Assembly (NCBI RefSeq): GCF_023073315.1
Contig: NZ_JADPJH010000037.1
Span: 41,213 to 105,212 of the forward strand
Direction of reading: 5' to 3'
Source: Bradyrhizobium sp. 1
GTDB lineage: Bacteria > Pseudomonadota > Alphaproteobacteria > Rhizobiales > Xanthobacteraceae
Length of the DNA stretch: 64,000 nucleotides
The notes under the pieces were generated by a model. That model was not told the DNA's origin, made no database searches, and saw only the letters and a list, made by a program, of their open reading frames with translations. A program made the translations under genes and the position numbers. How positions within the stretch are numbered: position 1 is the stretch's first letter; each line of letters starts with the position of its first letter. Positions 31,830 through 41,533 of this stretch are shown here, in pieces.

Positions 31830-34075
31830 GAGCTCACCCCGCCCAGCGCCTTCCTGATCATCTCGGCGAGCCGGTTGCGGCGGTAGGGTTTTGTCAGCAG
31901 CAGCACGCCATCGTCGAGCTTGCCGTGGTGGACGATGGCGTTGTCGGTGTAGCCGGAGGTGTAGAGCACCTTCAGACCGGGGCGCCGTTTCGCCACCTCG
32001 TCGGCGAGCTCGCGTCCGCTCATGCCGCCGGGGATGACGACGTCGGTGAACAGCAGATCAAACGGCTGGCCGGCCTCGATCAATTGCAGCGCAGCGCGGC
32101 TGTCGGCGGCGGCGACGGTCTTGTAGCCGAGGCTCTGGAGTTGCGCGGTGACGAAGTTGCGCACCAGCGGATCGTCCTCGACCACGAAAATGGTCTCGGC
32201 GCCGCCTTCGGCCTGCGCCGCGACGGAAGCGGCCACGTCCGTCGTGCCTTCGCCGGGCGGCAGATAGAGCTTGATCGTGGTGCCGTGGCCTTCCTCGCTG
32301 TAGATCTTGATGTGGCCGCCGGACTGCTTGACGAAGCCGTAGACCATGGAGAGGCCGAGGCCACTTCCTTTGCCGACCTCCTTGGTGGTGAAGAACGGCT
32401 CGAACGCCTTCTCCTGGACATCCAGGGGCATGCCGGTGCCGGTATCGCTGACCGCGAGCATCACGTAAGGGCCGGGCCGGACCTCCGCATTGGCCTGCGC
32501 ATAGGCCTCATCCAGCACGACGCGGTGGGTCTCCAGCAGCAGCTTGCCGCCGTTCGGCATCGCGTCGCGGGCGTTGATCGCCATGTTGAGCACGGCATTG
32601 GTCAGCGTGGACGGATCGATATGCGCCGTCATCGGTCCCTGTTCCAGCACGGTCTCGATCTGGATCTGCTCGCCGAGGGTGGGGCGCAGCAGTTTTGCGA
32701 CATCCGATATCGCCGCGTTGATCTCGACATTGCGCGGCCGGAGCGGCTGCTTGCGCGCGAAGGCGAGCAGATGCTGGATCAGCTCGGCGCAGCGCTCGGC
32801 GGCATCGTCGATCAGGCGCGCCGCGCGCTGCAGCTCGGGCTGCTGCTTCAGGCTTGCCACCAGCGTCTCGGTGTTGCCGGAGATGACGGTCAGCATGTTG
32901 TTGAAGTCGTGCGCGACGCCGCCGGTCAGCTTGCCGATCGCGTCCAGCTTCTGCGACTGGTGCAGTTGCCGCTCGGTCTCGCGCGAGGTGGTCGCATCGT
33001 GATAGACCAGCACCGCGCCCGAGACGTTGCCCTTGCCATCGCGCATCGGCCGGCCGCTGATCATGAGATGACGCGGAGGGCCGCCGCTGTGTGGGCGGAC
33101 GATCATCTCGAGATTCTCGAACTGCTCGCCGCGCAGCACGCGCACGGACGGCAGCTCGTCGGCCTTGAGCGGCGTGACGCCGTCGCCATAGTAGACGTCG
33201 GATAGCGCGCGCAGATTGCCGAGATTCATGCCGGTGCGATGCAGCAGCATGCGCTCGGCGGCCGGATTGGACAGAAGGACGGTGCTCTCTGCGTCGATGA
33301 CCAGCACCGCCTCCGCCATGCTGCGAAAGGTGCTCTGGAGCACATTGACCGACAGGCGCAGCTCGTCATGGGCGGTGACGAGATGCCCGGTACGCTCGGC
33401 GACCGCGGCCTCGAGTTGATGCTTCTCCGCCGTGGTCTCCAGCAGCGTGCTTTTCAGCGCGACCTGGGTGCGCTGGCTCTCGCGCATCGTCATCACCACC
33501 AGCAGCAGGATCACCAGCGCGCCGATCACGTCGATGCCGAGCAGGACGATGCCGGTGCGGCGCGAATCCTGCGAACGCGCGGCGAGCAAGCGTTCTTCTG
33601 CCGCGCTCAGAAGGTCGAGATTGCCCATCACCGTGTCCATCAGGCCGCGGCCTTCGCCCTTGCCCTGGAGCGCGGCAACGCCGGCGAGGTCGTTCGCGGT
33701 GCGCAGCCGGATCGCCTCGGCGGCGATTTCGATCCGGCGCAGCGCCAGCGGCTCGGTGCCCTCCAGCAGCATGACCTGATCGGGATTGTCACGCACGCCA
33801 CGCTTGAGGTCGGCGAGTGCCGGCGCGATCTGGGCGTGGACCGCCTGGAACTCGTCGCTGAAGCTCGAACTGCGGTAGATCTCGTAGCCGCGTGCGGCGC
33901 TCTCGGCGCGGCGCATCAGCACGCGCAGATCCGAGATCTTCTTCAGCACCTGGACCGTATTGTTGACCCAGGCCGCGTCAGAGCGCGACTTGACGTCGAG
34001 GCCGATCGAGGCTGCGGTGATGATCAGGAGGATGGCAAGTCCAGCACCGAGAATGACGCGCTGCGTTGGGATCAA
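31826..34075 (-). CDS. CHASE3 hybrid sensor histidine kinase
   Basis: A 749-residue membrane sensor kinase. Order: TM helix (about 8-28), CHASE3 sensor domain (about 35-170, AESAARGYEIYRSSS), second TM (about 180-200), coiled coil, PAS domain (about 250-360), HisKA with phospho-acceptor His in GGVAHDFNNMLTVISGN, HATPase with NAVLNMAINARDAMP and GSGLGLSMVYGF, and a C-terminal receiver with LLFTDVVIPGGMSG (acceptor Asp). I choose the TTG at 34075, which overlaps the upstream regulator stop as TTGA; an ATG at 34129 inside that gene is the alternative. The signal sensed is unknown. It probably forms a phosphorelay with the preceding receiver protein. Confidence 0.88.
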   Translation of the reverse strand: MIPTQRVILGAGLAILLIITAASIGLDVKSRSDAAWVNNTVQVLKKISDLRVLMRRAESAARGYEIYRSSSFSDEFQAVHAQIAPALADLKRGVRDNPDQVMLLEGTEPLALRRIEIAAEAIRLRTANDLAGVAALQGKGEGRGLMDTVMGNLDLLSAAEERLLAARSQDSRRTGIVLLGIDVIGALVILLLVVMTMRESQRTQVALKSTLLETTAEKHQLEAAVAERTGHLVTAHDELRLSVNVLQSTFRSMAEAVLVIDAESTVLLSNPAAERMLLHRTGMNLGNLRALSDVYYGDGVTPLKADELPSVRVLRGEQFENLEMIVRPHSGGPPRHLMISGRPMRDGKGNVSGAVLVYHDATTSRETERQLHQSQKLDAIGKLTGGVAHDFNNMLTVISGNTETLVASLKQQPELQRAARLIDDAAERCAELIQHLLAFARKQPLRPRNVEINAAISDVAKLLRPTLGEQIQIETVLEQGPMTAHIDPSTLTNAVLNMAINARDAMPNGGKLLLETHRVVLDEAYAQANAEVRPGPYVMLAVSDTGTGMPLDVQEKAFEPFFTTKEVGKGSGLGLSMVYGFVKQSGGHIKIYSEEGHGTTIKLYLPPGEGTTDVAASVAAQAEGGAETIFVVEDDPLVRNFVTAQLQSLGYKTVAAADSRAALQLIEAGQPFDLLFTDVVIPGGMSGRELADEVAKRRPGLKVLYTSGYTDNAIVHHGKLDDGVLLLTKPYRRNRLAEMIRKALGGVSS

Positions 34076-34494
34076 GGGACTTCTTTCTTGTCCTTCGGCT
34101 GTGCGTTCCCGCCCGTATCGGCGAGGCATTCCCGGATGGTGGTCAGCAGCGCGTCCGGCGAGAACGGCTTGCGCAGGCAGCGCGTTGCGCCGAGCTCCAG
34201 CGCCATGCGCAGGAAATCGGGAGTAGGCGAGGCGGACGAGGCAAAGGCATAGCCGGACATCGCGATCAGCGGGATCGCGGGCGCGCGCTCGTGAAAGATG
34301 CGGATGGATTCGAAGCCGCGCATATGCGGCATGAAGATGTCGACCAGCATCACATCAAACGCCTGCGCTTCGAGCGCAGACAGCCCCGTTTCACCACCAT
34401 CGGCCAGCGTGACGTCGAAGCCCTGGCGTTGAAGGAGGACCTCGATGGTCGCGCCGACCATCGGATCGTCGTCTACCACGAGGATGCGCGGCAT
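34072..34494 (-). CDS. single-domain response regulator
   Basis: A 140-residue receiver-only protein: acidic pocket VVDDDP, acceptor Asp in VMLVDIFMPHMRG (about 53), Ser in AMSGY and Lys in LRKPFSPDALL. There is no output domain, so it acts as a phosphate shuttle or by binding a partner. It is translationally coupled to the downstream hybrid kinase through the TTGA overlap. The ATG at 34494 starts the receiver fold directly, whereas a longer reading adds unlikely sequence. Confidence 0.88.
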   Translation of the reverse strand: MPRILVVDDDPMVGATIEVLLQRQGFDVTLADGGETGLSALEAQAFDVMLVDIFMPHMRGFESIRIFHERAPAIPLIAMSGYAFASSASPTPDFLRMALELGATRCLRKPFSPDALLTTIRECLADTGGNAQPKDKKEVP

Positions 34495-34783
34495 CACATT
34501 TCCCAGCAATCGAAGTCCCACCGTGATCGGTGATACAGGTGAATCGCGCGTCGGGTCAATTTTGGATTGGATAGGGGTAGGTATGCACGGTGCAGTGCAT
34601 ACTGTCTTTCGGGTTCCCGCTCCTCTTGGCATGACAGGCATGGTCGAAGCTCCTCGCGCAGCATTCGACGGCGTTTCCGGTCACCCAGCAATCATCGCAG
34701 GCAGCGCCGGCGCCTTACCCTCTAGGCTAAGACAAGCCGGCGGAGGGGTTCTGCCAAGCCTAGCAGCACGGTTGAGACCATAT
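34495..34783. other. intergenic region with a palindrome
   Basis: No gene is supported. GTATGCA and TGCATAC (34581-34587 and 34596-34602) are 7-bp arms about 87 bp upstream of the response regulator, a possible regulator site. The rest shows nothing recognisable. Confidence 0.4.
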
Positions 34784-34811
34784 TGAATAAAAATCGGGAG
34801 CCGGCCTCCCG
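34784..34811 (-). terminator. rho-independent terminator
   Basis: On the - strand CGGGAG, a 5-nt loop, then CTCCCG followed by ATTTTTATT, 20 bp after the stop of the LuxR-type gene. Confidence 0.75.
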
Positions 34812-34831
34812 AAGGACGTGTTCCTTGGTCG

Positions 34832-35986
34832 CTAAGGTGTTCCCTCGTCGCTGGCTCCAATCGGCGGAAGCAACGCGAACAGGCGCGACAGCTCGAGCTG
34901 TGAATGTGTGCCGGTCTTTTCGAAGCAATGACGCAGATGGGTCTTGACCGTCTGGGAACTCACCCCGAGGATCGCGGGCATGTGCGCGCCGGCAACGCCG
35001 CTCGCAAGCAGCAACGCGACGCGCGCCTCTGCGCCGGTGAGGCCATAAGCTGCCTGGATTGCCGAGGCGGTGGCACGCGACTTCGCCGCGGGATCGATGA
35101 TCGCGACCAGCACGCGAGCCTGCGCCACCAAGTCCGAGAATGGAAATGACGATCGCGGCAGAGGAACCGCCAGCACCAGCAAGGGGGCGGCGCCGGACGG
35201 GCGGCTGATGCGAACCGGCTCGGACAACGATGTGCCGAGACCGGAGGCGACGCCGAGAGCGTCCTTCAGGGCACGCGACAGCGCCGGCCGCTCCTCGGTC
35301 AACGCAGCAGCGATCTGGAGGCTGCCCGTGGCATCGTAGACGATCCCGTCCGATCGACGAAGCAAGGCTTCCGCGGCGCGGTTGGTCTGAGTGACACGGC
35401 CGTGACGATCGAGAAGGATCGCGGCGTTCGGCATCAGATCGAGAATGGCGGACAATTGCCGCCGTCCGTCCGCGCGCTCGCCGAGCAGGAGCGAGGCATC
35501 GAGCGCGCGGCAGAGATGTGGGCTCAGGTCGTCGAGCAGACGAACGCGGCGATCCGTCTCGTCGATGCCGCGCTCGGAGAGGCAAAAGCCAAAGCCACCG
35601 ACACTGCCGTCAACCGCAAATCCCCGGTAGTTGATGTCCAGGATATCAGCATGCCCCCATGGTGCGAGCACATCGGCATAGAACGCGGTCTTCTGAATCG
35701 AGCCGGGCTCAACCAGGGAGTTGGCGCTGACGGCCTTTCCGAACGGGACTTTCGTGACGGCCTCGGTCCATGGATTCCAGGCGTAGTGCTCGCGAAAGAT
35801 CGTGGACGGCTCCTCCGGCAGGCGGCCTAGAATCTGAGTGGGAGGCTGTCCGCTTCCCCGCGGAGGGACATACGCCAGCATGCCTCCGACCGCACCCAGA
35901 TGATCGGCCACGCCGACGAGGACATCGTCCCAGCGCTGGGAATCGGCAACCGCGCCGTAGATCAGGTCAAGCAGGCTGGCTTCCAA
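34832..35986 (-). CDS. LuxR-type regulator, homologue of the 39367 gene
   Basis: A 384-residue protein. The N-terminal 300 residues form a PAS/GAF-like sensory region with DLSPHLCRALD and a PAS-like LMPNAAILLDRHGRV. The C-terminal LuxR helix-turn-helix has YGLTGAEARVALLLASGV and GVSSQTVKTHLRHCFEKTGT. It matches the 39367-40506 product in length and in the order of these blocks, so the two are paralogues. It is not an acyl-homoserine-lactone receptor by sequence. It sits just downstream of the autotransporter gene, in the same direction, and has its own terminator. Control of the autotransporter is inferred from position. Confidence 0.85.
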   Translation of the reverse strand: MEASLLDLIYGAVADSQRWDDVLVGVADHLGAVGGMLAYVPPRGSGQPPTQILGRLPEEPSTIFREHYAWNPWTEAVTKVPFGKAVSANSLVEPGSIQKTAFYADVLAPWGHADILDINYRGFAVDGSVGGFGFCLSERGIDETDRRVRLLDDLSPHLCRALDASLLLGERADGRRQLSAILDLMPNAAILLDRHGRVTQTNRAAEALLRRSDGIVYDATGSLQIAAALTEERPALSRALKDALGVASGLGTSLSEPVRISRPSGAAPLLVLAVPLPRSSFPFSDLVAQARVLVAIIDPAAKSRATASAIQAAYGLTGAEARVALLLASGVAGAHMPAILGVSSQTVKTHLRHCFEKTGTHSQLELSRLFALLPPIGASDEGTP

Positions 35987-36147
35987 AGATTGATGCTCCG
36001 GACGAATGCGCGCTCAACCCTGAATGTAACCCGGCCAGGTGACAGTTCGTGCTCAAATTTGCATCGCTTCGAGTTCGGGCGAGCTTCGTTCCGCGAAGCG
36101 CGCCCCCAGTCCATCAAGCGGCAAGCAGGTCCCGTGCTCCGTCTTGA

Positions 36148-38991
36148 TCACCACGCGTAACGCACCACGCCCTTGCCGGTGTAGCTGCGAACCGTGTCGG
36201 CGAATTCGCCTTCGAACGTGGCGGCAGCGGACCAGCCGTTCGTCCATCGCATTTCGGCCGATGCAGTCGTGAGCGCTGAATCGTGCGGCTGGGCCGCGCC
36301 GTTGACGACGAAGCTAGCGCCCGGCAGCGCCTGAAATGTCGCGGCGGCCGAGCGATCTGCGTTGAAATCATGGGCCCATGCGAGCCGGCCGCGCAACGTC
36401 AGCATTGCGTTGGCTAAGGCAAAAGATTTGTCGCTGCGCACGCCGAGCTCACTCCGACCGTCGGTGACGCTCTTCGCGCCGTAGGCGAGTGCAAATGCCG
36501 GCGTGCCCACCAGGGCCGATTCCGCATAGGCAGGCAGATCGAAGGTGGTGAACTGGCCGGCGGCATAGGGCGTGAGGCCGAGGCCGCCCAGCCAAGGTGT
36601 CGCGAAGCGGTAGCCGCCTTCGATGCGGCCTGAATAGGCATTGGCATTGAACGCGGCATGCAAGCGGTCGGCGCCGGCGATCGTCACGATGCGGTCGGTG
36701 GTGATGTCCTGAAAGCCGTAGGCCAGCGCCGCCGAGACATAGGCGGGGCCGGATTTGTGGTGCACGAACGCGCCCGCCTGGAACAGGTCGGACCGGCCGT
36801 GGCCGCTGTTGTCGACGGAGAAGCTCGTCCCGCCGCCGGCGAGCGCAAAACCTGCAACAGTGTCGGGGGACAAGCGATAGTCGGCGCCGACTGCCACGCC
36901 GGCAAGACTGCTCGTCGTGTTGTTGCTGCCGAGCGAGGTGTTGCCGTCGGTCGTCTGCGAGCCGCCGAAGCCGGCCGCCCATACGCTCCAGCGCGGATCG
37001 TGGGTTTGCGCGATCGGTGCCTTCGCGAACATCAGGGCATAGGCGTCACGTTCCGGCCGGGATGTTCCGCGGCGGGTATCGTCGGCCGCGAAAGATGAGG
37101 TGCCTGACGGCGTCGCGGTCTCGCCGCGTCCGGCGATGAAGGGATCGGTCAGGACGCCCATGAACTGGCTCATGGCGTTGAAGGTTGCCTGCTGGCTACC
37201 GGTGGCGGTCTCGCCCGCGGCCTGGGTGAGGCCAGCCGCGCTCAGGGCGGCGTAGATGCTGGAAATGCCGCCGTTCGAGTTGAAGGCATTGGTCAGTGCA
37301 TTGCCGACGTTCTGCTGATTGGCGTTGAGGCCGCCGGGAATTGCGAAGTGAAGGACGAGGTCGAGATAGACGTCCTTGTTGTTGGCGTCGTAGCTCAGGC
37401 TGGTGCTGAAATTAGGGGACAGGTTGGTGTTGAGCGCGCCGAAGCTGCCGTTGAGGCCACCCGCGGCGCTGAGGATCGTGTATTGCCGGCTGACGTAGCT
37501 GCCCGGTGCGAAAACCGCCTGCACGGTTGCGCCTGCGAGAGTGGCCACGCCCGCGACATTCGTGCGATCGGCGGAGGTGGGCGAGAGCTCGATCAGGTAG
37601 GTCGAAGCCGCCGTGAACGAAAGGCTGCCCGTCACGTTCAGTGTTCCGATCGACTGGCCGGGCGCCAGCGTGCCGCCGTTGACGGCGACGTTACCGACGG
37701 TGCCCGTGCCGCCCAGCACGCCGCTGGAATTGACGGTGACGCCGCTGGCCGACGAGATATCGCCGCTGACCAGCAGCGTGCCGCCGTCGATCTGGACCGG
37801 GCCCGCGAAGGTGCTGGTGCCGGTCAGGGTCCAGACCGACTGGTTGGCCTTCTTGAACGTGCCGAAGCCGCGATATTGTCCGGTCGGACTGAGCTGCGAG
37901 ACGTCGAAGGTCGCCGCGCCGCCGCCACCGAGCTCGAACGTGTCGTTGCCGGTGCCGATCGCCGCGCCCGAAATGCTCGATCCCGGTGCAATCGTCAGCT
38001 TGTTGCCGGTGCCTTCGAACAGGATCGCATCGATGGCACCTGTGTTGCCGTCAATCAAAGTGGCGCTGATGCTGCCTGCATTGTAGACCGACACGCCGCC
38101 GGCGCCGGGGTTCGAATGGATGCCGTAGACAAAGCCGCTGATGGTGCCGCTGTTGTAGATCGCGCTGTCTGCACCGACCCTTATGGCGGCCTGGGCGCTG
38201 CTGGAAATGATACCGCCGGCAAAATTGTTGATGAGCGAATTGGCGCCGACGCCGATGGCAGCCTGGACGAACGGGCCCACGCCCGTGATGGTCCCGTAAT
38301 TGCCGATGTTGCCGGCCTGGTTGACTGTCACACCGTAGGAGCTTCCCGTGATGGTGCCCCCGGCGTAATTTGTGATCGTGCTGGCGAGAAAGCCGGCCGC
38401 TCCACCGTAATTCGTGCCCGTGATAGTCCCGTAATTTTCGAGGATCAGCGTCGTGCCGGACACGCCATACGCCGTGCCGGTGATTGCCCCCCCTGCGTTG
38501 TTGGTCACGGTGGTCTGACCCAATCCGTCGATGCCAAAGCCGTTGCCTTGGATAATGCCGGAATTCTGAATGTTCAGGTCATTTGTTCCACCGGTGGCGA
38601 TTGCGGCCTGGTCGCCTGTAATCGTGCCACCGGCTCTGTTGATCACCGTCCCCTGGCCGAGATAGATGCCTCGCGCGTTGGGCGCCGTGCCGCTGACGGT
38701 AGCCCCGCTTTCGACTGTGACGATCGCGTTCTCTGCGGCGGTTCCATAACCATTGGCGCCGGCGCTCGTGCCGGGAGCGCCACCGCCCTGATTGGTCGTC
38801 GTTCCGGTGCAGGTCGCAACCAGGCTCGATTGACCGGCTGCCTGCGGTGTGCAGTCCGCGCGAGCCGACTGGCTTGCGAGCAGCGTGGCCGAAATGATCA
38901 ACGGTCCTGCGACATATCGCGCAAGGAAGCGATTGCGCGCAAAACAATGGCTGATGCCGGGTTCGTAGTTCCCTCGATCTGATCGTGGCAT
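36148..38991 (-). CDS. autotransporter (type Va secretion) surface protein
   Basis: A 947-residue autotransporter. A long signal peptide ends near SARA (about 46). The passenger starts with repeats built on AGGTITG/NYGTITG/SGTISG, typical of a right-handed beta-helix. It contains a passenger-associated transport repeat (TLTGTSTFAGPVQIDGGTLL, GVLGGTGTVGNVAVNGG, LAPGQSIGTL). The C-terminal about 280 residues form the beta-barrel and end in VVRYAW, with the terminal aromatic residue required for outer-membrane insertion. GGAA precedes the ATG at 38991. The passenger shows no protease triad or known adhesin domain; adhesion is a guess. LuxR paralogues lie on both sides. Confidence 0.9.
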   Translation of the reverse strand: MPRSDRGNYEPGISHCFARNRFLARYVAGPLIISATLLASQSARADCTPQAAGQSSLVATCTGTTTNQGGGAPGTSAGANGYGTAAENAIVTVESGATVSGTAPNARGIYLGQGTVINRAGGTITGDQAAIATGGTNDLNIQNSGIIQGNGFGIDGLGQTTVTNNAGGAITGTAYGVSGTTLILENYGTITGTNYGGAAGFLASTITNYAGGTITGSSYGVTVNQAGNIGNYGTITGVGPFVQAAIGVGANSLINNFAGGIISSSAQAAIRVGADSAIYNSGTISGFVYGIHSNPGAGGVSVYNAGSISATLIDGNTGAIDAILFEGTGNKLTIAPGSSISGAAIGTGNDTFELGGGGAATFDVSQLSPTGQYRGFGTFKKANQSVWTLTGTSTFAGPVQIDGGTLLVSGDISSASGVTVNSSGVLGGTGTVGNVAVNGGTLAPGQSIGTLNVTGSLSFTAASTYLIELSPTSADRTNVAGVATLAGATVQAVFAPGSYVSRQYTILSAAGGLNGSFGALNTNLSPNFSTSLSYDANNKDVYLDLVLHFAIPGGLNANQQNVGNALTNAFNSNGGISSIYAALSAAGLTQAAGETATGSQQATFNAMSQFMGVLTDPFIAGRGETATPSGTSSFAADDTRRGTSRPERDAYALMFAKAPIAQTHDPRWSVWAAGFGGSQTTDGNTSLGSNNTTSSLAGVAVGADYRLSPDTVAGFALAGGGTSFSVDNSGHGRSDLFQAGAFVHHKSGPAYVSAALAYGFQDITTDRIVTIAGADRLHAAFNANAYSGRIEGGYRFATPWLGGLGLTPYAAGQFTTFDLPAYAESALVGTPAFALAYGAKSVTDGRSELGVRSDKSFALANAMLTLRGRLAWAHDFNADRSAAATFQALPGASFVVNGAAQPHDSALTTASAEMRWTNGWSAAATFEGEFADTVRSYTGKGVVRYAW

Positions 38992-39366
38992 TCCAATTCC
39001 ACTCTTCGTTACGGCCTTGCGCGGACGTCTCGACTCGCGCCGCGCAATCGTCAGCAACGTGGATATCGATCAGCAATGTTCGCCGCGTCGCCCACCCGGG
39101 TGAGGCCGTATCGCTTTGGCTGCAGCCGTGTCGCGCAGAGCACAGTTGCGACCGTGCTTTTCGAATGAGCCCCTTGCTCGGAAAGTGGGCACCGTAGGTC
39201 ACGTCGCGACGATGAGGACACTGCGGCGAGGCTGCCATGAAATTCCTCGCTGCCATCTAACCCCTATGGGTGAGGCTTCAAATCGCGCGTCGTGTTATTA
39301 TCACGTTGCGTCCCCAGACTGTTTGGACAGCCGGTTGCTGTCGGCAGCCTTGGGCAGGGAAGTGCG
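38992..39366. other. divergent control region (autotransporter / LuxR)
   Basis: A 375-bp gap between divergent genes and without a supported ORF. CGTG-TTATTAT-CACG (39291-39305) is a short inverted repeat about 60 bp before the LuxR start, a possible autoregulatory site. GGAAG at 39357 is the LuxR ribosome site. Confidence 0.4.
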
Positions 39367-40506
39367 GTGAATTTTTCCGGCGACCAGATCGAGAAGGTCC
39401 TCGACCTCATCTACGACGCCGCGGCCGAGAACGACCTGTGGCCCCATGCGCTTACGGCGATCGCCGATCTGACGCGGAGCGAGGGCGGGATTTTGTTCGG
39501 CCAGTCTCTGTCCGCCGAGCGCATCTATTTCGATTACAACGGCCGCCTGAACGAAGAGTGCAACCGCGCCTATCAGGAGCGGCACATGCAGAATCCCTGG
39601 TCGCAGTACATGGAGCGGCAACCCGTCGGGCGGCTGGTGCTGTCCGACGAAGCAATCCCGTTGGCGGAGCTTCAGGCATCCGCGTTCTACGACGAGGTGC
39701 TGAGGCCGCAGGAGGTCGCGCACAACGGAATGATGGCGCTGGCGGCGCGCAATGATTTTCGTGCCGCCTTCAACATATGTCGCAGCGTGCGGCGGGGGCC
39801 GTTCGATCGCGACGAGCAGCGGCTTCTGGAGCGGTTGTCACCGCATTTGTGCCGGTCGGTGACGCTTGGATTTCGGATCGACGGCTATATCGCCATGCAA
39901 CACGCATCGTTCGATGCTCTCGACCGGCTCGCCGATGGCGTCATCGTGCTCGACCGCAAGGCGCTCGTGCTGTTCACCAATGGCGCGGCGCGACGGATAG
40001 CGGAGCAGGGGGCGGTACGGTTGCAGCAGCCCATCGCGACCGATTCACCGGCGCATTCCCAGCGGCTCAACGAGTTGATCCGCGCCGCACTGCAGGGATC
40101 CGCCGGCGGCGCGATGAGCCTGCCACGCGACGTCAATGGCCGGCTCTTGACAATTCTTGTCTCGTCGATCCGGAGCAAGGAGCTCGGGAGGCTCTCCGAC
40201 GTCGGGGTGAAGGATGCCGCCGTGATGTTGTTCGTCATCGACCCTGCCAACCGCCGTTCAATTCCACTGGGCCAGATCATGGATGCCTACGGTCTGACCC
40301 ACGCTGAAGCGCGGGTCGCGCTGGCGGCGTCATCGGGGAATACGGTTATCGAGACCGCGCACTCGCTCGGGGTGTCGCCGAACACGATCAAGACCCATCT
40401 GCGCCATGTGTTTGCGAAGACGGGAACGGGCCGACAGGCGGAACTCGCGGGCCTGATCGCAGCGATGGGTGTTGTGAGGACAGGGGAGACCGAGTCCGAG
40501 CAATAA
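39367..40506 (+). CDS. LuxR-type regulator, homologue of the 34832 gene
   Basis: A 379-residue protein of the same architecture as the 34832-35986 product: N-terminal sensory region (LIYDAAAENDLWPHALTAIA...LSPHLCRSV), PAS-like centre (RLADGVIVLDRKALVLFTNG) and LuxR helix-turn-helix (YGLTHAEARVALAASSGN, GVSPNTIKTHLRHVFAKTGT). The GTG at 39367 has GGAAG upstream and aligns the start with its homologue; a longer reading adds 25 unlikely residues. It is divergent from the autotransporter, a typical arrangement for a dedicated regulator. The ligand is unknown. Confidence 0.85.
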   Translation: MNFSGDQIEKVLDLIYDAAAENDLWPHALTAIADLTRSEGGILFGQSLSAERIYFDYNGRLNEECNRAYQERHMQNPWSQYMERQPVGRLVLSDEAIPLAELQASAFYDEVLRPQEVAHNGMMALAARNDFRAAFNICRSVRRGPFDRDEQRLLERLSPHLCRSVTLGFRIDGYIAMQHASFDALDRLADGVIVLDRKALVLFTNGAARRIAEQGAVRLQQPIATDSPAHSQRLNELIRAALQGSAGGAMSLPRDVNGRLLTILVSSIRSKELGRLSDVGVKDAAVMLFVIDPANRRSIPLGQIMDAYGLTHAEARVALAASSGNTVIETAHSLGVSPNTIKTHLRHVFAKTGTGRQAELAGLIAAMGVVRTGETESEQ

Positions 40507-40637
40507 GCCGGATGGGAGACTGCAGCGTAATTCTTTGCATGCGCAAGCCCCATCATTGCTCGCCGCAAGCTCAAAGGTTCGGGCGACGCCGATGACACTC
40601 GGCGCCGCCCGTTTAGCGCTACATTGATCAAGCCGTG

Positions 40638-41300
40638 TTACGGGCAGGGATGACGCTGGCCGTCATAGCCGAGATACGTGCCAGAGGCCGGGTCGTAGGA
40701 CTTGTAGCGCTGCGCGCAATAGCCCGACGAATCGTCGCCGCCCTCGGTCACGACCGCCACTGACGGCTCGTCATAGTAGCTGTCGTCGCCGTAATAGTAG
40801 GGGTCGTTGTAATACCCGCCGCCGTAATAGGCGTAGGAGCCGAGGCCGCCGATCGCAGCACCCGCCGCGACGCCGGGCCAGAAGCCGCCACCGTGACGAC
40901 GCCAGCCGCCACCGTGCCCGTGCCAGTTGCCGCCACCACCATTCCAGTGATTGCCGGCTGCTGCGAAGTTACGGCCACCGCCGCCAAAGTTCGCTCCGCC
41001 GCCCGGGCGCACCGCCGCGCCGGCGGCGAAATTGCCGCCACCTCCACCGATCCGCGGACCGCCACCAAAACCGCCGCCGCCCATGCGCGGGCCGCCGCCG
41101 CCGCCGAAGTGAGCACCGCCGCCACCGCCGAAATGAGCACCGCCGCCACCACCAAAATGGGCGCCGCCGCCACCGCCACCAAAATGGGCGCCGCCGCCAC
41201 CGCCACCGGGTCCACCACGGCCCTGCGCGAAGCTCGGCGTCGCCAACGGAAGAATCAGCGCCAGCGCGGCGGCTGCGCCTAGAACTCTCATATTGTTCAT
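40638..41300 (-). CDS. exported Gly-rich repeat protein with BA14K-like C-terminus
   Basis: A 220-residue protein: signal peptide (about 1-26, ending SFAQG), then tandem GGGGGAHF units (four or more copies, about 33-65), Gly/Asn/His-rich sequence, a hydrophobic Gly segment (GVAAGAAIGGLGSYAYYGGG), and a C-terminal motif YCAQRYKSYDPASGTYLGYD with RHPCP that matches BA14K-like proteins. AAGGAG precedes the ATG at 41300. BA14K was described as a Brucella immunoreactive, lectin-like protein; envelope location is likely here. The tandem repeats may vary in copy number between strains. Confidence 0.83.
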   Translation of the reverse strand: MNNMRVLGAAAALALILPLATPSFAQGRGGPGGGGGGAHFGGGGGGAHFGGGGGAHFGGGGGAHFGGGGGPRMGGGGFGGGPRIGGGGGNFAAGAAVRPGGGANFGGGGRNFAAAGNHWNGGGGNWHGHGGGWRRHGGGFWPGVAAGAAIGGLGSYAYYGGGYYNDPYYYGDDSYYDEPSVAVVTEGGDDSSGYCAQRYKSYDPASGTYLGYDGQRHPCP

Positions 41301-41533
41301 GTTCAAACTCCTTTTCCCGGAAGCAAACCCCTCGAAAGGGCTGTAGTTCCTAGGGTCACGCTGGTGTGCGCGTGTGTGGACAGATTTCCACGCGGCGGCT
41401 GTACCCGGCATGAACGGATCGTGCCCGATTTGCGGCGGGTCACCCATTTGCGGCTGGCACGGCCGCACCCGGCGAACTGGACATTTCGGCGTCCGGATGG
41501 CATCAGGACCTGACGAAGCAGGGCCCTTGCCGC

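Noticed and set aside
31562..33205. Long open frame opposite the hybrid kinase, and similar ones at 5338-6726, 37348-38982, 51563-52771 and 12600-13721
   Set aside because: All lie antisense to genes with clear domain motifs and have shadow-type composition rich in Arg, Gly, Ala and His.
41105..41215. Short regular repeats as a possible CRISPR array
   Set aside because: They encode GGGGGAHF units in frame within an exported Gly-rich protein; there are no spacers.
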